The notes under the pieces are model-generated. The model made no database searches, had not been told where the DNA came from, and saw only the letters and a list, made by a program, of their open reading frames with translations. The translations under genes were made by a program, and so were the position numbers. Below, one piece after another: positions 50,313 to 58,351 of a stretch of 64,000 nt of DNA (its first letter is position 1; every line of letters starts with the position of its first letter). The stretch lies in assembly GCF_001423185.1 (NCBI RefSeq), contig NZ_LMOB01000001.1, positions 62,001 to 126,000 on the forward strand, read 5' to 3'. This DNA comes from Plantibacter sp. Leaf314. Lineage in GTDB: Bacteria; Actinomycetota; Actinomycetes; Actinomycetales; Microbacteriaceae.

Positions 50313-51686
50313 GTGTCCCACGCTACAGAACCAGTCGTCATGGCCGAACCCTCGGTGATCGCCGGACTGGACTATTGGCGTGAGCTGCCGATCAAGCAGC
50401 AGCCGTCGTGGCCGGACCAGGCGGCAGTGGCCCGTGCATCGGCCGAACTCGCCACGCTCCCGCCGCTCGTCTTCGCCGGCGAGGTCGACATCCTGCGCGA
50501 CCGGCTGGCCCGCGCGGCGAGTGGGAACGCGTTCCTGCTGCAGGGCGGCGACTGCGCCGAGACCTTCGCGGGCGCAACGGCCGAGCAGATCCGCAACCGG
50601 GTGAAGACGGTCCTCCAGATGGCCGTCGTCCTGACGTACGGTGCGTCCATGCCCGTCGTCAAGATGGGCCGGATGGCCGGTCAGTTCGCCAAGCCGCGTT
50701 CGAACGACTCCGAGACGCGGGGCGACGTCACCCTGCCCGCCTACCGCGGCGACATCGTCAACGGCTACGACTTCACGCCGGAGTCGCGGACCGCAGACCC
50801 TGCACGCCTCGTGAAGGGGTACCACACCTCGGCCTCCACGCTGAACCTCATCCGTGCGTTCACGCAGGGCGGGTTCGCCGATCTCCGCGAGGTGCACAGC
50901 TGGAACAAGGGCTTCGCAGCCAACCCGGTGAACCACCGCTACGAGGGACTCGCCCGCGACATCGATCGCGCGATCAAGTTCATGGAGGCGGCGGGTGCCG
51001 ACTTCGATCAGCTGCGCGGCGTCGAGTTCTACTCCAGCCACGAGGCGCTGCTCATGGACTACGAGCGTCCGATGACGCGCATCGACTCCCGGACGGGGAC
51101 GCCGTACAACACCTCGGCGCACTTCGTGTGGATCGGCGAGCGCACGCGCGAGCTCGACGGGGCGCACGTCGACTTCCTCTCCCGCGTCCGCAACCCGATC
51201 GGCGTGAAGCTCGGCCCGACCACCTCGGCCGACGACATGCTCCGACTCATCGACAAGCTCGACCCCGAGCGCGAGCCGGGACGCCTCACGTTCATCACGC
51301 GCATGGGCGCGGGCAAGATCCGCGACGCCCTCCCGCCGTTGCTCGAGGCGATCAAGGGTGCCGACGCGACGCCGTTGTGGGTGACCGACCCGATGCACGG
51401 CAACGGACTCACGACGCCGACCGGCTACAAGACCCGTCGTTTCGACGACGTGGTCGACGAGGTCAAGGGCTTCTTCGAGGCACACCGCGCCGCGGGGACC
51501 CACCCCGGTGGCATCCACGTCGAGCTCACCGGCGATGACGTGACGGAGTGCCTGGGTGGCTCGGAGCAGATCGACGAGGCGACCCTCGCGACCCGCTACG
51601 AGTCCCTCTGCGACCCACGCCTGAACCACATGCAGTCGCTCGAGCTCGCCTTCCTCGTGGCCGAGGAGCTCGCCGCCGCGAAGTAG
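50313..51686 (+). CDS. aroG: Class II 3-deoxy-7-phosphoheptulonate (DAHP) synthase
   Basis: First enzyme of the shikimate pathway: phosphoenolpyruvate plus erythrose-4-phosphate to DAHP. A 457-residue, plant-like/type II enzyme as in mycobacteria. Markers: FLLQGGDCAETFAG (metal Cys), PVVKMGRMAGQFAKPRS, YRGDIVNGYD, EVHSWNKGF, SSHEALLMDYERP, KLGPTTSADDMLRLIDKLDPEREPGRLTFITRMGAGKI and WVTDPMHGN (metal His, PEP site). GTG follows AGGA. It matches Rv2178c in synteny. Feedback regulation is likely but not directly readable. Confidence 0.96.
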   Translation: MSHATEPVVMAEPSVIAGLDYWRELPIKQQPSWPDQAAVARASAELATLPPLVFAGEVDILRDRLARAASGNAFLLQGGDCAETFAGATAEQIRNRVKTVLQMAVVLTYGASMPVVKMGRMAGQFAKPRSNDSETRGDVTLPAYRGDIVNGYDFTPESRTADPARLVKGYHTSASTLNLIRAFTQGGFADLREVHSWNKGFAANPVNHRYEGLARDIDRAIKFMEAAGADFDQLRGVEFYSSHEALLMDYERPMTRIDSRTGTPYNTSAHFVWIGERTRELDGAHVDFLSRVRNPIGVKLGPTTSADDMLRLIDKLDPEREPGRLTFITRMGAGKIRDALPPLLEAIKGADATPLWVTDPMHGNGLTTPTGYKTRRFDDVVDEVKGFFEAHRAAGTHPGGIHVELTGDDVTECLGGSEQIDEATLATRYESLCDPRLNHMQSLELAFLVAEELAAAK

Positions 51687-51693
51687 TCACGAT

Positions 51694-51739
51694 CGACGAA
51701 GCGCCCATGCCGGGGAGACCGGGCATGGGCGCTTCGTCG
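51694..51739. terminator. Bidirectional hairpin terminator
   Basis: An 18-bp stem (CGACGAAGCGCCCATGCC at 51694-51711, complement at 51722-51739) with a ten-base loop sits between the convergent aroG and kinase genes. Confidence 0.8.
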
Positions 51740-51784
51740 TGTGACGCGCCGTTGGGGCCGTCGCAGCACAGCTCATGGAGACGA

Positions 51785-53731
51785 CTAGAGACCGAAGTCC
51801 GTGATGTTCACGGTCGAGCCCTTCTTCACCGACTTGCCTGCGGGCGGGTCCGTCTTCTTCACCTTGAAGAGGTCCCTGAACGACTCGTTCACCGCGATGT
51901 CGCCGACGGCGAACCCCGCGTCCTGCAGGGTCTTGATGGCCTGGTTGATCGTCTGACCGGTGGTGTCAGGGATCGCGACGAGCTCGACACCCTTCGAGAC
52001 GATGAGGGTGACGTCGTCGCCTGGGATGAACGCCGTCTCATTGCCGTCAGCGTCGGTCTTCGCCTGGATGCCGATGACCTGTCCGGACGGGATGGTGTCG
52101 TCGAACGCCTCCTCGGAGGTGCCGACCCCGAGCCCGACCGCCTCGAGGGCGTCGCGCGCCTGGTCGGGCGTCATGCCGGAGACCGACGGCACCTGGCCGG
52201 CGGAGACGAGCAGCGTGACCGAGGACCCTTGGAACGACGGCCCACCCTGGCCGTAGTCGGCCCCTGAGGTCGTGTCGGACGCGGCCAGGACGATGTCCTT
52301 CGCGATACTCGGGTCGAACTGCTGGTTGACACCTGAGACCGAGACGCCCAGCGCTTGAAGCTGCTGCTCGGCGTCGGACTGGGTCAAGCCGGCGAGCACC
52401 GGGATGTCGACGGGCTGCGGGCCCTGCGAGACCAGCACGGTCACGGTCGCACCCTTGTCGATCTTCGAACCGGCCGGCGGGTCGCTGCCGGCGACGGTTC
52501 CGGCGGGGACGGTGAGACTGTAGGTCGCGCCCTGGGCCGGGACGAATCCGAGCTCCGTGAGCTTCGACGCCGCTTGGTCGTAGTTGAGCTCCGTGACCCC
52601 GGGGACCTCCACGAGCGAACCTGGGCCCTGCCCGAAGTACCAACCGGTGCCGCCCGCGAGTGCCGCGAGCATGAGCACGATCGTGAACAGGGCGACACCC
52701 ACCCGGCTGCGCTTGCGAGCCTTCACGGCGAGCTTGCCGGGTCCGTCCGTCGCGGCCGCACGCACGGGGACCTGCTGTGGCTTCGTCCCGCGCCCGATCA
52801 CCTGGGTGACGTCGTCGGCGTGCTCGCTCGAGTACGACGCGGGCATGACGATGGTCGGCTGTGCGCCCGTGGCGACGGAGGTGAACCCGAGGTTCGACTC
52901 GATGGACCGCAGCCGCTCGAGCATCTCGCCGGCGTTCGACGGGCGATCGTCCGGTTCGCGTTCGGTCGCCCAGAAGACGAGGTCGTCGAGCTCCTTCGGG
53001 ACCACGGGATTCTTCGCACTCGGAGCGGGCACCGACTCGTTCGCGTGCTGGTACGCGATCTGCATCGGCTGCTCGCCCTTGTAGGGCTGCTCACCGGTGA
53101 GCATCTCGTAGAGCATGATGCCGAGGGCGTAGATGTCGCTCCGGGCGTCGGCCTGTCCGCGGGTGACGAGTTCGGGGGAGAGGTAGGCGATCGTCCCGAG
53201 GAGCGCCTGGCCGGTCGCCGTGTTCGCACTCGCAGCCCTCGCGAGCCCGAAGTCGCCGATCTTGATGCGTCCGTCGTCGGCCAGGAGGACGTTCTCCGGC
53301 TTGACGTCACGGTGCACGATGCCGGCGCGGTGCGCTGCCGCGAGACCCGACAGCACGGCGTCGAGGATGTCGGCCGCCTGACGCGGGGTGAGAGTGCCGT
53401 TGTCGCGGATGAGGTCGCGGAGGGTGATGCCCGGCAGGTGCTCCATGACGAGATAGGCCATGTCGGAGTCCTGGCCCTGGTCGAACACGCTCACGACGTG
53501 GGGGTTCGCCAGGCGGGCCGCCGAGCGTGCCTCCTGGATGAAGCGGTTCTTGAACGTCGTGTCGTCGGACAGGTGGCCGTGCATGACCTTGATCGCGACA
53601 CGTCGTTCCAGGCGCAGGTCGGTGGCCAGATAGACCGTGGCCATGCCGCCCCGGGCGATTCGTGAGCGCACCTGATATCTCCCGTCGAGGAGACGCCCGA
53701 TCATCGGATCGGTCTGCTGATTGCTACTCAC
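51785..53731 (-). CDS. pknL: Ser/Thr protein kinase with four PASTA domains, PknL-like
   Basis: A 648-residue transmembrane kinase. The kinase domain (about 17-285) has the P-loop IARGGMATVYLAT, VAIKVM (catalytic Lys), HRDVKPENVLL, KIGDFGLA and SDIYALGIMLYEMLTGE. After an acidic/basic linker comes one membrane helix (about 345-365, VGVALFTIVLMLAALAGGTGW) and four extracellular PASTA repeats (about 372-648), which sense muropeptides or lipid II in relatives. TACACT (53743-53738) lies six bases before the GTG at 53731, so leaderless. Position next to Rv2175c, aroG and idsA homologues identifies it as the PknL orthologue rather than PknB of the pknA-pknB cluster. Confidence 0.93.
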   Translation of the reverse strand: MSSNQQTDPMIGRLLDGRYQVRSRIARGGMATVYLATDLRLERRVAIKVMHGHLSDDTTFKNRFIQEARSAARLANPHVVSVFDQGQDSDMAYLVMEHLPGITLRDLIRDNGTLTPRQAADILDAVLSGLAAAHRAGIVHRDVKPENVLLADDGRIKIGDFGLARAASANTATGQALLGTIAYLSPELVTRGQADARSDIYALGIMLYEMLTGEQPYKGEQPMQIAYQHANESVPAPSAKNPVVPKELDDLVFWATEREPDDRPSNAGEMLERLRSIESNLGFTSVATGAQPTIVMPASYSSEHADDVTQVIGRGTKPQQVPVRAAATDGPGKLAVKARKRSRVGVALFTIVLMLAALAGGTGWYFGQGPGSLVEVPGVTELNYDQAASKLTELGFVPAQGATYSLTVPAGTVAGSDPPAGSKIDKGATVTVLVSQGPQPVDIPVLAGLTQSDAEQQLQALGVSVSGVNQQFDPSIAKDIVLAASDTTSGADYGQGGPSFQGSSVTLLVSAGQVPSVSGMTPDQARDALEAVGLGVGTSEEAFDDTIPSGQVIGIQAKTDADGNETAFIPGDDVTLIVSKGVELVAIPDTTGQTINQAIKTLQDAGFAVGDIAVNESFRDLFKVKKTDPPAGKSVKKGSTVNITDFGL

Positions 53732-53898
53732 CAGTCGAGTGTATGGAACGACGACCACGAAGAGCTGTCAACACCCCGGGATGGAGCGGAGGCGGGGTGA
53801 TCGTTACCCGAACGCGATCCACGGCGCGGCCGGAGCACCCGGCCGGACGTCGATGCGAACGGTGCCGAGCGGGCCGTGCTCGTGGCAGACTGCTCTGC

Positions 53899-54240
53899 GT
53901 GACTGAGCAGAATACCGAACTCGTGTGGTTCACCCTTCCCGACCTGGCGACCGAACTCGGGTTGCCGATCCGACGCATCCGTCAGTACCTCGAGGAACGC
54001 GACCTCCTGGCCGTGCGTCGCGACGGCGTCCTGCAGGTGCCGTCGTCGTTCATCTCGGACGGCGGACCGGTCCACAACCTCCGCGGCACCCTGACCCTGT
54101 TGTCCGACAACGGGTTCGACGACGAGGCTGCGATGGTCTGGATGCTCGAGGACGACGACGCCATCGGGACATCGCCGATCGAGGCACTGCGCGCTGGCCG
54201 CCGTTCCGAGGTCCGTCGCGTCGCCCAGGCGCTCGCCTGA
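53899..54240 (+). CDS. Rv2175c-family DNA-binding protein
   Basis: A 113-residue winged helix-turn-helix protein. WFTLPDLATELGLPIRRIRQYLEERDLLAVRRDGVLQVPSSFI matches the Rv2175c fold; the C-terminal half (GTLTLLSDNGFDDEAAMVWML, then RRSEVRRVAQALA) also matches. In M. tuberculosis this protein binds DNA and is phosphorylated by PknL at an N-terminal Thr, which blocks binding; here T at positions 2 and 6 are candidates. CAGACT at 53886-53891 lies seven bases before the GTG. It is divergent from the pknL-like gene. Confidence 0.88.
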   Translation: MTEQNTELVWFTLPDLATELGLPIRRIRQYLEERDLLAVRRDGVLQVPSSFISDGGPVHNLRGTLTLLSDNGFDDEAAMVWMLEDDDAIGTSPIEALRAGRRSEVRRVAQALA

Positions 54241-54286
54241 CGCCCCCTGAGGATCGCCGGCATGACCGCCGACGGTCCGGCGCGGC

Positions 54287-55387
54287 TCAGGTCTCGCGGC
54301 GGGCGACCGAGACGGCGAGGCCGCGCAGGTGGGCTCGAGCGTCGTCGTTGATGGGGGCTTCGCCCAGCGCTGAGAGTGCACGCGCGACGTGGTCCTGGAT
54401 GAGCTTCTCCACCTGATCGACGGCGCCGCTGTCGCGGATCGTCGCCTGGAGCAGACCGATCTGGTCGTCGTCCAGCTCCGGGTCGCCGAGCATCTCGTCG
54501 AGGATGGTCCGGGCTCCCGGCTGCAGCGCCTCCCGCGTGAGGGCGATGAGGATGGTCCGCTTCCCCTCGCGGAGATCGTCGCCGCTCGGTTTACCGGTCA
54601 CGGCCGGGTCGCCGTAGACGCCGAGCAGGTCGTCGCGGAGCTGGAAGGCGATGCCGAGCGGGAGGCCGTAGGCGCGCAAGGACGCGAGTTGCTGTTCGCT
54701 CCCGCCGCCGAGGAGGGCGCCGAGGGCGAGCGGCGACTCGATGCTGTACTTGGCGGACTTGTAGATCAGGACCCGTTCGGCCCGACGGCGCTGCTCGTCG
54801 TCTGCGGCGTCGCGCCACGCGCGCTCCTCGAGGATGTCGAGGTACTGTCCCGCCGTGACCTCGGTCCGCATGCGGTTGAACTCGGCACGCGCGGAGCGCG
54901 CGGCGCGTCGGTCGTCGAGGAGGTCGAGGCCGTCGTCGAGCAGTTCGTCGCTCCACCCCAGCAGCAGATCGCCGAGGAGCGTGGCCGCGCCGGTGCCGAA
55001 GGTGGCGGGGTCGCCGTCCCACCGGCTGCGACGGTGCAGTTCGGCGAAGGAGACGTGCGCGGACGGGCCGCCGCGGCGGGTGTCGGAGTTGTCGATGATG
55101 TCGTCGTGGACGAGCGCCGCCGCATGGAAGAGTTCGAGGGCTCCGCAGGCCGCGACGACGGTGTCGATACCGCCCTGACCGCCTGCGTGCCGGCCGGTCG
55201 AGACGGCCTGCCAGCCGCGGAAGCAGAACTGTGCTCGGAACCGCTTCCCACCGCTGAGAAATTCCCGGGAGAAGTCGAGGAACGGGGAGAGCTCCGGGCC
55301 GATCTGCGCGACAATGGAGCTTCGCGAGGAGAGAAAGTCGGAGAGCCCGCGGCCCACCAGGGTGGCGAGTTCATTGCTTTCGATCAC
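54287..55387 (-). CDS. Polyprenyl (geranylgeranyl-type) diphosphate synthase
   Basis: A 366-residue trans-prenyltransferase. The first Asp-rich motif is HDDIIDNSDTRRG (D-D-x2-D), the second is QLRDDLLGVYGDPA (D-D-x4-D), with GGKRFRAQFCF and KPSGDDLREGKRT. Chain length is probably C20, judged by similarity to idsA-type synthases, though the residue five before the first motif (L/A region ELFHAAALV) does not decide it. TAGGCT (55399-55394) lies six bases before the GTG at 55387. It matches idsA2 (Rv2173) in position next to Rv2175c. Confidence 0.92.
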   Translation of the reverse strand: MIESNELATLVGRGLSDFLSSRSSIVAQIGPELSPFLDFSREFLSGGKRFRAQFCFRGWQAVSTGRHAGGQGGIDTVVAACGALELFHAAALVHDDIIDNSDTRRGGPSAHVSFAELHRRSRWDGDPATFGTGAATLLGDLLLGWSDELLDDGLDLLDDRRAARSARAEFNRMRTEVTAGQYLDILEERAWRDAADDEQRRRAERVLIYKSAKYSIESPLALGALLGGGSEQQLASLRAYGLPLGIAFQLRDDLLGVYGDPAVTGKPSGDDLREGKRTILIALTREALQPGARTILDEMLGDPELDDDQIGLLQATIRDSGAVDQVEKLIQDHVARALSALGEAPINDDARAHLRGLAVSVARRET

Positions 55388-55462
55388 GCACCTAGCCTAG
55401 TCATGCTTCGGTGACTAGACTCGATCAACAACGTCGCGTCGTGTGACCTTGAGGGGAATCAG

Positions 55463-55840
55463 ATGCCACTTTCTGAGCAGGAGCAACGGCTCCTCGATGA
55501 GATGGAACGCCACCTCTACCGCAGCGATGCCGAATTCGTCTCCAAGGTCAGCGCTGGCGCAGGCAAGCCGAGTTACCGCGGAATCGCGCTCGGCTCCCTC
55601 ATCGCGGTGGTCGGGGCGATCGGCCTCGTGCTCGGAGTCGTGATCCAGCAGCCTCTCGTCGGCCTGCTCGGATTCGCGATCATGCTGACCGGCGTGCTGG
55701 TGGCGACGAAGCCGACCCGCGCACCGCTCGAACAGCCGAGCCCTCGCCAGACCGCGCCCGCCGGCGGCCAGAAGTCGTCACGGCTCATGGACCGCTTCAA
55801 CGACCGCTGGGACAAGCGGCAGTCCGGCGACGAGCGGTAG
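55463..55840 (+). CDS. DUF3040 membrane protein
   Basis: A 125-residue actinobacterial protein. The N-terminal family motif is PLSEQEQRLLDEMERHLYRSDAEFV, and two membrane helices (about 43-62 and 66-83) follow. The C-terminal half is polar and ends in Arg/Lys-rich DRFNDRWDKRQSGDER. Its function is unknown; it sits directly before the division cluster, as in many actinobacteria. GAGGGG precedes the ATG. Terminator hairpins follow it. Confidence 0.88.
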   Translation: MPLSEQEQRLLDEMERHLYRSDAEFVSKVSAGAGKPSYRGIALGSLIAVVGAIGLVLGVVIQQPLVGLLGFAIMLTGVLVATKPTRAPLEQPSPRQTAPAGGQKSSRLMDRFNDRWDKRQSGDER

Positions 55841-55933
55841 CAAGACCCCGGCGGTCCGCCGGACGGCGGTCCTCCGCTCGCGTCCACGCGACTCCACTTC
55901 CCTCCCTCGCGGCTCCGCCGCACCACGACCCAG

Positions 55934-55963
55934 AACGGGGTCGATCTTCGGATCGGCCCCGTT
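55934..55963 (+). terminator. UUCG-loop hairpin terminator after DUF3040
   Basis: A 13-bp stem, AACGGGGTCGATC/GATCGGCCCCGTT, with one G-T wobble and a C(TTCG)G tetraloop, followed by TTCGTCGTT. It is stable, with a weak U tail. Confidence 0.7.
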
Positions 55964-55968
55964 TCGTC

Positions 55969-56055
55969 GTTAACGCGGCGCAGCAGTGCTCCCGACTCAC
56001 CCTGAACCCTCCATTTCCCTCCACCCCGTGAAGCCCAGTCTTCACGGGGTTTTTT
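55969..56055 (+). ncRNA. Candidate C-rich small RNA upstream of mraZ
   Basis: The stretch between the two terminators is unstructured and C-rich, with repeated CCTCC (in AACCCTCC and TTTCCCTCC), the complement of Shine-Dalgarno sequence, and ends at a strong intrinsic terminator. It could be a small RNA that pairs with ribosome binding sites, in the general manner of C-rich actinobacterial sRNAs. No clear promoter was found, so it might also be a processed tail. Confidence 0.35.
56024..56055 (+). terminator. Intrinsic terminator with U tract
   Basis: CCCCGTGAA/TTCACGGGG stem (arms 56024-56032 and 56041-56049), eight-base loop, then six T. It is the only terminator noticed in the window with a full U tract. 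Confidence 0.85.
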
Positions 56056-56095
56056 GCGTGCTAAGCGAGGCAAAACACCCCGATATGCTGCGTTG

Positions 56096-56121
56096 GTGGT
56101 GCAAAGTGGAGTAAAGTGGAG
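56096..56121 (+). promoter_or_regulatory. MraZ boxes (three GTGG repeats, 10-bp period)
   Basis: GTGG begins at 56096, 56106 and 56116, the last two as GTGGAG, preceded by AAA. This matches the TGGGN/GTGG direct-repeat operator bound by the MraZ octamer in the dcw promoter. A -10 like TATGCT lies just upstream at 56084-56089, so the boxes lie over the start of the transcript. Confidence 0.8.
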
Positions 56122-56163
56122 CCCAACCAAGATGTTGGCCGAAACGATTGGGGGCGGGGGCGT

Positions 56164-56595
56164 ATGTTCCTCGGTAGTCACGCCCCCAAACTCGACGAAA
56201 AAGGCCGCATCATCCTGCCGGCGAAGTTCCGCGAGGAACTCTCCGGCGGGGTCGTCATGACCAGGGGCCAGGAGCACTGCATCTACGTCTTCAGCACTCG
56301 GGAGTTCGAAGCCCTCCACGAGAAGATCCGGCAGGCCCCGGTCACCAGCAAGCAGGCGCGTGACTACCTCCGCGTGTTCCTCTCCGGAGCCAGCGCCGAG
56401 ACGCCCGACAAGCAGCACCGCGTGACCATCCCCTCGAACCTCCGTCAGTACGCCGGGCTCAGTCGCGACCTCGTCGTCATCGGAGCCGGAAGCCGCGCGG
56501 AGATCTGGGATGCCGAGGCATGGGAGTCCTACCTCGCCGAACAGGAGAGCGTCTTCTCCGAGACCGCCGAGGAGGTGATCCCCGGACTCTTCTAG
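56164..56595 (+). CDS. mraZ: Transcriptional regulator MraZ
   Basis: A 143-residue AbrB-fold DNA-binding regulator, first gene of the dcw cluster. Two repeats are seen: [26 protein letters not shown] (about 1-25) and [25 protein letters not shown] (about 78-102), each a loop-strand-loop DNA-contact unit; [11 protein letters not shown] lies between. It represses its own operon through the GTGG repeats at 56096-56121. The start is the ATG after the GGGGGCGGGGG stretch. It is separated from rsmH by a 139-base structured spacer. Confidence 0.96.
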   Translation: MFLGSHAPKLDEKGRIILPAKFREELSGGVVMTRGQEHCIYVFSTREFEALHEKIRQAPVTSKQARDYLRVFLSGASAETPDKQHRVTIPSNLRQYAGLSRDLVVIGAGSRAEIWDAEAWESYLAEQESVFSETAEEVIPGLF

Positions 56596-56597
56596 TG

Positions 56598-56716
56598 CCC
56601 TGCCCCCTGACTCCCAGCCGTCACGCCCTGACACACTTCCCCGGTGCCAGGTCGGATCCCGCCCTGACACACTTCCCCGGTGCCAGGTCGGAACGGATGG
56701 GGATCAGGGGACAGGG
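56598..56716 (+). promoter_or_regulatory. Potential folded RNA in the mraZ-rsmH spacer
   Basis: 56598-56610 (CCCTGCCCCCTGA) pairs with 56704-56716 (TCAGGGGACAGGG), 12 of 13 positions, around two tandem hairpin repeats. This would close a multi-branched RNA shortly before the rsmH start at 56735. C/G-rich chance pairing cannot be excluded. Confidence 0.4.
56624..56692 (+). repeat. Two 33-bp tandem direct repeats in the mraZ-rsmH spacer
   Basis: Copies at 56624-56656 and 56660-56692 are identical (CGCCCTGACACACTTCCCC...), 36-bp period, with TCC between. Each can form a small hairpin (CCTGACAC/GTGCCAGG with one mismatch). The fixed identity suggests recent duplication or selection. Confidence 0.85.
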
Positions 56717-56734
56717 ACCGTCCGGACGACGCAT

Positions 56735-57688
56735 ATGGCCATCAACGACATCCACACCCCAGTCCTCCTCGAGCGCTGCATCGAGCTGCTCGCTCCCGCC
56801 GTGTCCCATGAGGGCGCGGTCCTCATCGACGCCACGCTCGGCATGGCCGGTCACGCCGAGGCCATGCTCGAGCGGTTCCCGCAGTTGACACTCATCGGCC
56901 TCGACCGCGACCTCGACGCACTCGACATCGCCCAGGAGCGGCTCGCCAGGTTCGGCACCCGCGCCAGGTTCGTCAAGGCCGTCTACGACGACATCGACGA
57001 GGCGAGCGAGGAGCTCGGCTTCCCCGAGGTCGACGGCATCCTCTTCGACCTCGGCGTCTCCTCCCTGCAGCTCGACCGGACCGAACGCGGGTTCTCGTAT
57101 TCGCAGGACGCTCCACTCGACATGCGGATGGACGCGTCGAGCGAGTTGACCGCCGAGACGATCCTCGCGACGTACGACGAGGTCGCGCTCCGGAAGATCT
57201 TCTGGGAGTACGGCGACGAGAAGCTCGCTCAGCGATACGCACGACGCATCGTCGAGGAACGTCAGCGCAGTCCACTGACGAGCTCCGGCCAACTCGTCGA
57301 GCTCATCGACCGAGCCACGCCTGCCGCCGCGCGCCGCACCGGACACCCGGCCAAGCGCGTCTTCCAGGCACTGCGGATCGAGGTCAACGCGGAGCTGTCA
57401 GTCCTCGAGTCAGCGGTGCCGCGGGCGCTCGACCTGTTGCGGGTCGGCGGTCGGATCGTCTTCCTGTCCTACCAGTCGTTGGAGGACCGGATCGTCAAAC
57501 GCGAGCTCCAGGCGCGTGCGAAGTCGACCACGCCGGCCGGACTGCCGGTCGAACTCCCCGAACACAGCGCTGAGCTGAAGCTCCTCGTCAAGGGTGCGGA
57601 ACTCGCCACCGACGCCGAGATCGATGAGAACCCCAGAGCGAAACCCGTGCGACTCCGCGCGGCCGAACGGCTGAGGAGGCCAGCATGA
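56735..57688 (+). CDS. rsmH: 16S rRNA (cytosine1402-N4)-methyltransferase
   Basis: A 317-residue SAM-dependent rRNA methyltransferase that modifies 16S C1402 with RsmI. It opens DIHTPVLLERCIELLAPAV, has the SAM site VLIDATLGMAGHAEAML and LIGLDRD, the hallmark GILFDLGVSSLQLDRTERGFSYSQDAPLDMRMD, and SYQSLEDRIVK. The C-terminal ATDAEIDENPRAKPVRLRAAERL is typical. ATG at 56735 has a weak ribosome site, GGACGAC. Its stop overlaps the ftsL-like start by four bases. Confidence 0.97.
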   Translation: MAINDIHTPVLLERCIELLAPAVSHEGAVLIDATLGMAGHAEAMLERFPQLTLIGLDRDLDALDIAQERLARFGTRARFVKAVYDDIDEASEELGFPEVDGILFDLGVSSLQLDRTERGFSYSQDAPLDMRMDASSELTAETILATYDEVALRKIFWEYGDEKLAQRYARRIVEERQRSPLTSSGQLVELIDRATPAAARRTGHPAKRVFQALRIEVNAELSVLESAVPRALDLLRVGGRIVFLSYQSLEDRIVKRELQARAKSTTPAGLPVELPEHSAELKLLVKGAELATDAEIDENPRAKPVRLRAAERLRRPA

Positions 57689-58278
57689 GCGGAGCGACCG
57701 CAGCACTCGATCTCGCACCGGAACGGCTCGGACGAGCCCGGCCGCAGCCGACCCGCGTCGCGCCGGAACGTCGGCCTCTCCGTGCCGTCGTACCGAGCGC
57801 GCGCCCGACGTTGCGCCCTCGGCCGATGTACGCGGTCGTCGTCGTCGGCGCCGTCGTGGCGATCGTCGCCGGTCAGCTCCTCCTGAGTGTCGGACTGAGC
57901 CAGGGTGCCTACCAGATCCAGCAGCTCGAGGGGCAGCAGGTCGAACTCGGCCGTACCTCGGCCGCACTGGCCGAAGACCTCGACCGCCTCGCGTCGCCCC
58001 AGTACCTCGCGGTCAACGCGCAGGCGCTCGGCATGGTCGGCAACTCCCTCCCGACCTACCTCCGACTCTCGGACGGAGCCGTGCTCGGCACCCCGACGCC
58101 CGCGTCGGCCGCCAAGAGCCCGATCTTCAACGCCGCCCTCGTGCCGAACGCGCAGACGGCGACGATCCCGCCCGTGAGCGGCCAGAACGTGCCCGCGGCC
58201 GACGGCGCGTCGGGCCAGGAAGCGACCACCCCGCCCGTACCGTTGCAGGACGGGTTGCCGTCGCCCACCACGCGATGA
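57685..58278 (+). CDS. ftsL: FtsL-like division membrane protein
   Basis: A 197-residue bitopic membrane protein in the FtsL slot of the dcw cluster, part of the divisome with FtsB/FtsQ. The basic N-terminus (about 1-48) is followed by one helix (about 49-70, YAVVVVGAVVAIVAGQLLLSVG) and a short coiled-coil region with heptad-like leucines (YQIQQLEGQQVELGRTSAALAEDLDRLASPQYLAVNAQALGMVG). The long, Pro/Ala-rich extracellular tail is typical of actinobacterial versions and weakly conserved. The start overlaps rsmH (ATGA). Confidence 0.85.
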   Translation: MSGATAALDLAPERLGRARPQPTRVAPERRPLRAVVPSARPTLRPRPMYAVVVVGAVVAIVAGQLLLSVGLSQGAYQIQQLEGQQVELGRTSAALAEDLDRLASPQYLAVNAQALGMVGNSLPTYLRLSDGAVLGTPTPASAAKSPIFNAALVPNAQTATIPPVSGQNVPAADGASGQEATTPPVPLQDGLPSPTTR

Positions 58279-58351
58279 CCGGACTGTTCACGGTGCGGGA
58301 CGGCTCGCCCATATGCGGGGCGATGCCAGGAGAGGACGCGGCGACGACATC

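Larger units (their letters stand above)
55841..56163. other. 323-base intergenic region before mraZ
   Basis: This gene-free stretch holds a UUCG-loop terminator (55934-55963), a candidate small RNA ending at a second, U-tract terminator (56024-56055), a -10 like TATGCT at 56084-56089, and three MraZ-type boxes (56096-56121). I see no protein gene in it. Confidence 0.6.
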
